NCBI GenBank assembly: GCA_944376035.1
Contig: CALWBJ010000192.1
Span: forward strand, 1 to 15,867
DNA length: 15,867 nucleotides
Direction: 5' to 3'
DNA from: an uncultured Clostridia bacterium
GTDB taxonomy: Bacteria > Bacillota > Clostridia > Christensenellales > Borkfalkiaceae
Each line of letters starts with the position of its first letter. The stretch's first letter is position 1. Below are positions 15,563 through 15,867 of this stretch, one piece after another. The notes under the pieces are model-generated. The model ran no database searches and was not told the DNA's origin. It saw only the letters and a program-made list of their open reading frames with translations. The translations under genes were made by a program, and so were the position numbers.

Positions 15563-15568
15563 AAGAAT

Positions 15569-15577
15569 ATTGTAACA
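15569..15577 (-). promoter_or_regulatory. Extended -10 promoter of addB-addA, probably leaderless
   Basis: On the minus strand TGT then TACAAT (15569-15574) makes an extended -10 with six bases between it and the ATG at 15562. A start seven bases past the -10 coincides with the A of the ATG. No good -35 is seen at the usual distance, in keeping with an extended -10 promoter. Confidence 0.55.
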
Positions 15578-15585
15578 TATTTTTT

Positions 15586-15600
15586 AAACTTTTAAAGTTT
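15586..15600. promoter_or_regulatory. Palindrome between divergent promoters
   Basis: AAACTTT (15586-15592) and AAAGTTT (15594-15600) flank a single T. The site covers where the addB -35 would lie and is upstream of the rightward promoter, so a bound protein could affect both. AT-rich context lowers its significance. Confidence 0.35.
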
Positions 15601-15613
15601 TTTCTTATACGGT

Positions 15614-15642
15614 TTTACAATTTTTTTTATTTATGCTATTAT
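15614..15642 (+). promoter_or_regulatory. Sigma-A promoter of the rightmost lipoprotein gene
   Basis: TTTACA (15614-15619), 17 bases and TATTAT (15637-15642), the last preceded by TGC as in extended -10 promoters. The predicted start near 15649 gives a leader of about 23 nt. Confidence 0.7.
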
Positions 15643-15671
15643 GTAATGGAAAACGACTTTCGGAGACTGAA

Positions 15672-15867
15672 ATGAAAAAAATTCTGATTTCCTTTTTATT
15701 GGTTATAACTATTGTTTTCGGCGGATGCAGTTGTAACGCCCAACCCACGCTTTCTTTCGGCAACGAATGGAATAATTCTCAAACGGGAAAAGTAGGCATG
15801 AAGGAAACTCTTACCTATGACGTCAGCCTCAGCGAGAATTACAGTTCGGGCGATTACAGTTTGAATA
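15672..15867 (+). CDS. Putative lipoprotein, 3' end cut by window edge
   Basis: Only the first 65 residues are present. MKKILISFLLVITIVFGGC is a classic lipoprotein signal, with a basic start, a hydrophobic core and a lipobox ending in FGGC, so Cys19 is the likely lipid-modified residue. The mature part begins SCNAQPTLSFGNEWNN and is rich in Ser, Asn, Gly and Tyr; no domain can be named from so little. A GGAG box six bases before the ATG and a good upstream promoter support the start. It is transcribed away from addB and is the only plus-strand gene seen. Confidence 0.8.
   Translation, partial: MKKILISFLLVITIVFGGCSCNAQPTLSFGNEWNNSQTGKVGMKETLTYDVSLSENYSSGDYSLN

Overview
The window looks like chromosomal DNA of a low-to-moderate G+C Bacillota bacterium, probably a clostridial-type anaerobe. 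Supporting signs are AddAB-type recombination genes, a QueH-type epoxyqueuosine reductase, a bacterial tyrosine kinase/PHP phosphatase pair, AGGAGG-like ribosome binding sites, sigma-A style -35/-10 boxes and AT-rich gaps. No phage, insertion sequence, CRISPR array, rRNA or tRNA was seen. Species-level placement cannot be made from sequence reading alone.

Almost everything is on the minus strand, so transcription runs right to left; only a partial lipoprotein gene at the right edge (15672 onward) is on the plus strand. From the right: a 109-nt divergent promoter region; addB and addA, with addA starting 2 nt after the addB stop; a three-helix membrane protein of unknown function (true start 8942); a lipoprotein with Listeria-Bacteroides (InlB B-type) repeats; a ferritin-like diiron protein; a large polytopic M28 metallopeptidase resembling eukaryotic ERMP1/Pff1; a CpsD/CapB-type tyrosine kinase; a CpsB/YwqE-type PHP phosphatase broken by an amber codon; an S51 peptidase E-like protein; and a queH gene cut by the left edge.

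The genes fall into small, separately transcribed units: addB-addA (repair of double-strand breaks), kinase then phosphatase (exopolysaccharide-type tyrosine phosphorylation), pepE then perhaps queH, and several single genes with their own promoters. Clear or plausible sigma-A promoters precede the peptidase M28 gene, the repeat lipoprotein, the kinase and the rightmost lipoprotein. Terminator-like hairpins lie at 1565-1591, 6999-7046 and 8070-8107.

No new multi-gene system was found. The points most worth a second look are: (i) the in-frame TAG at codon 20 of the PHP phosphatase, behind an intact start, ribosome binding site and HxH metal motif, beside an intact kinase; (ii) a kinase promoter covered by a nested palindrome and followed by six 9-bp tandem repeats in the leader; (iii) a probably leaderless addB transcript; (iv) two leaders with mutually exclusive or 5'-terminal hairpins (2330-2435 and 7880-7919); and (v) the ERMP1-like peptidase architecture in a bacterium.
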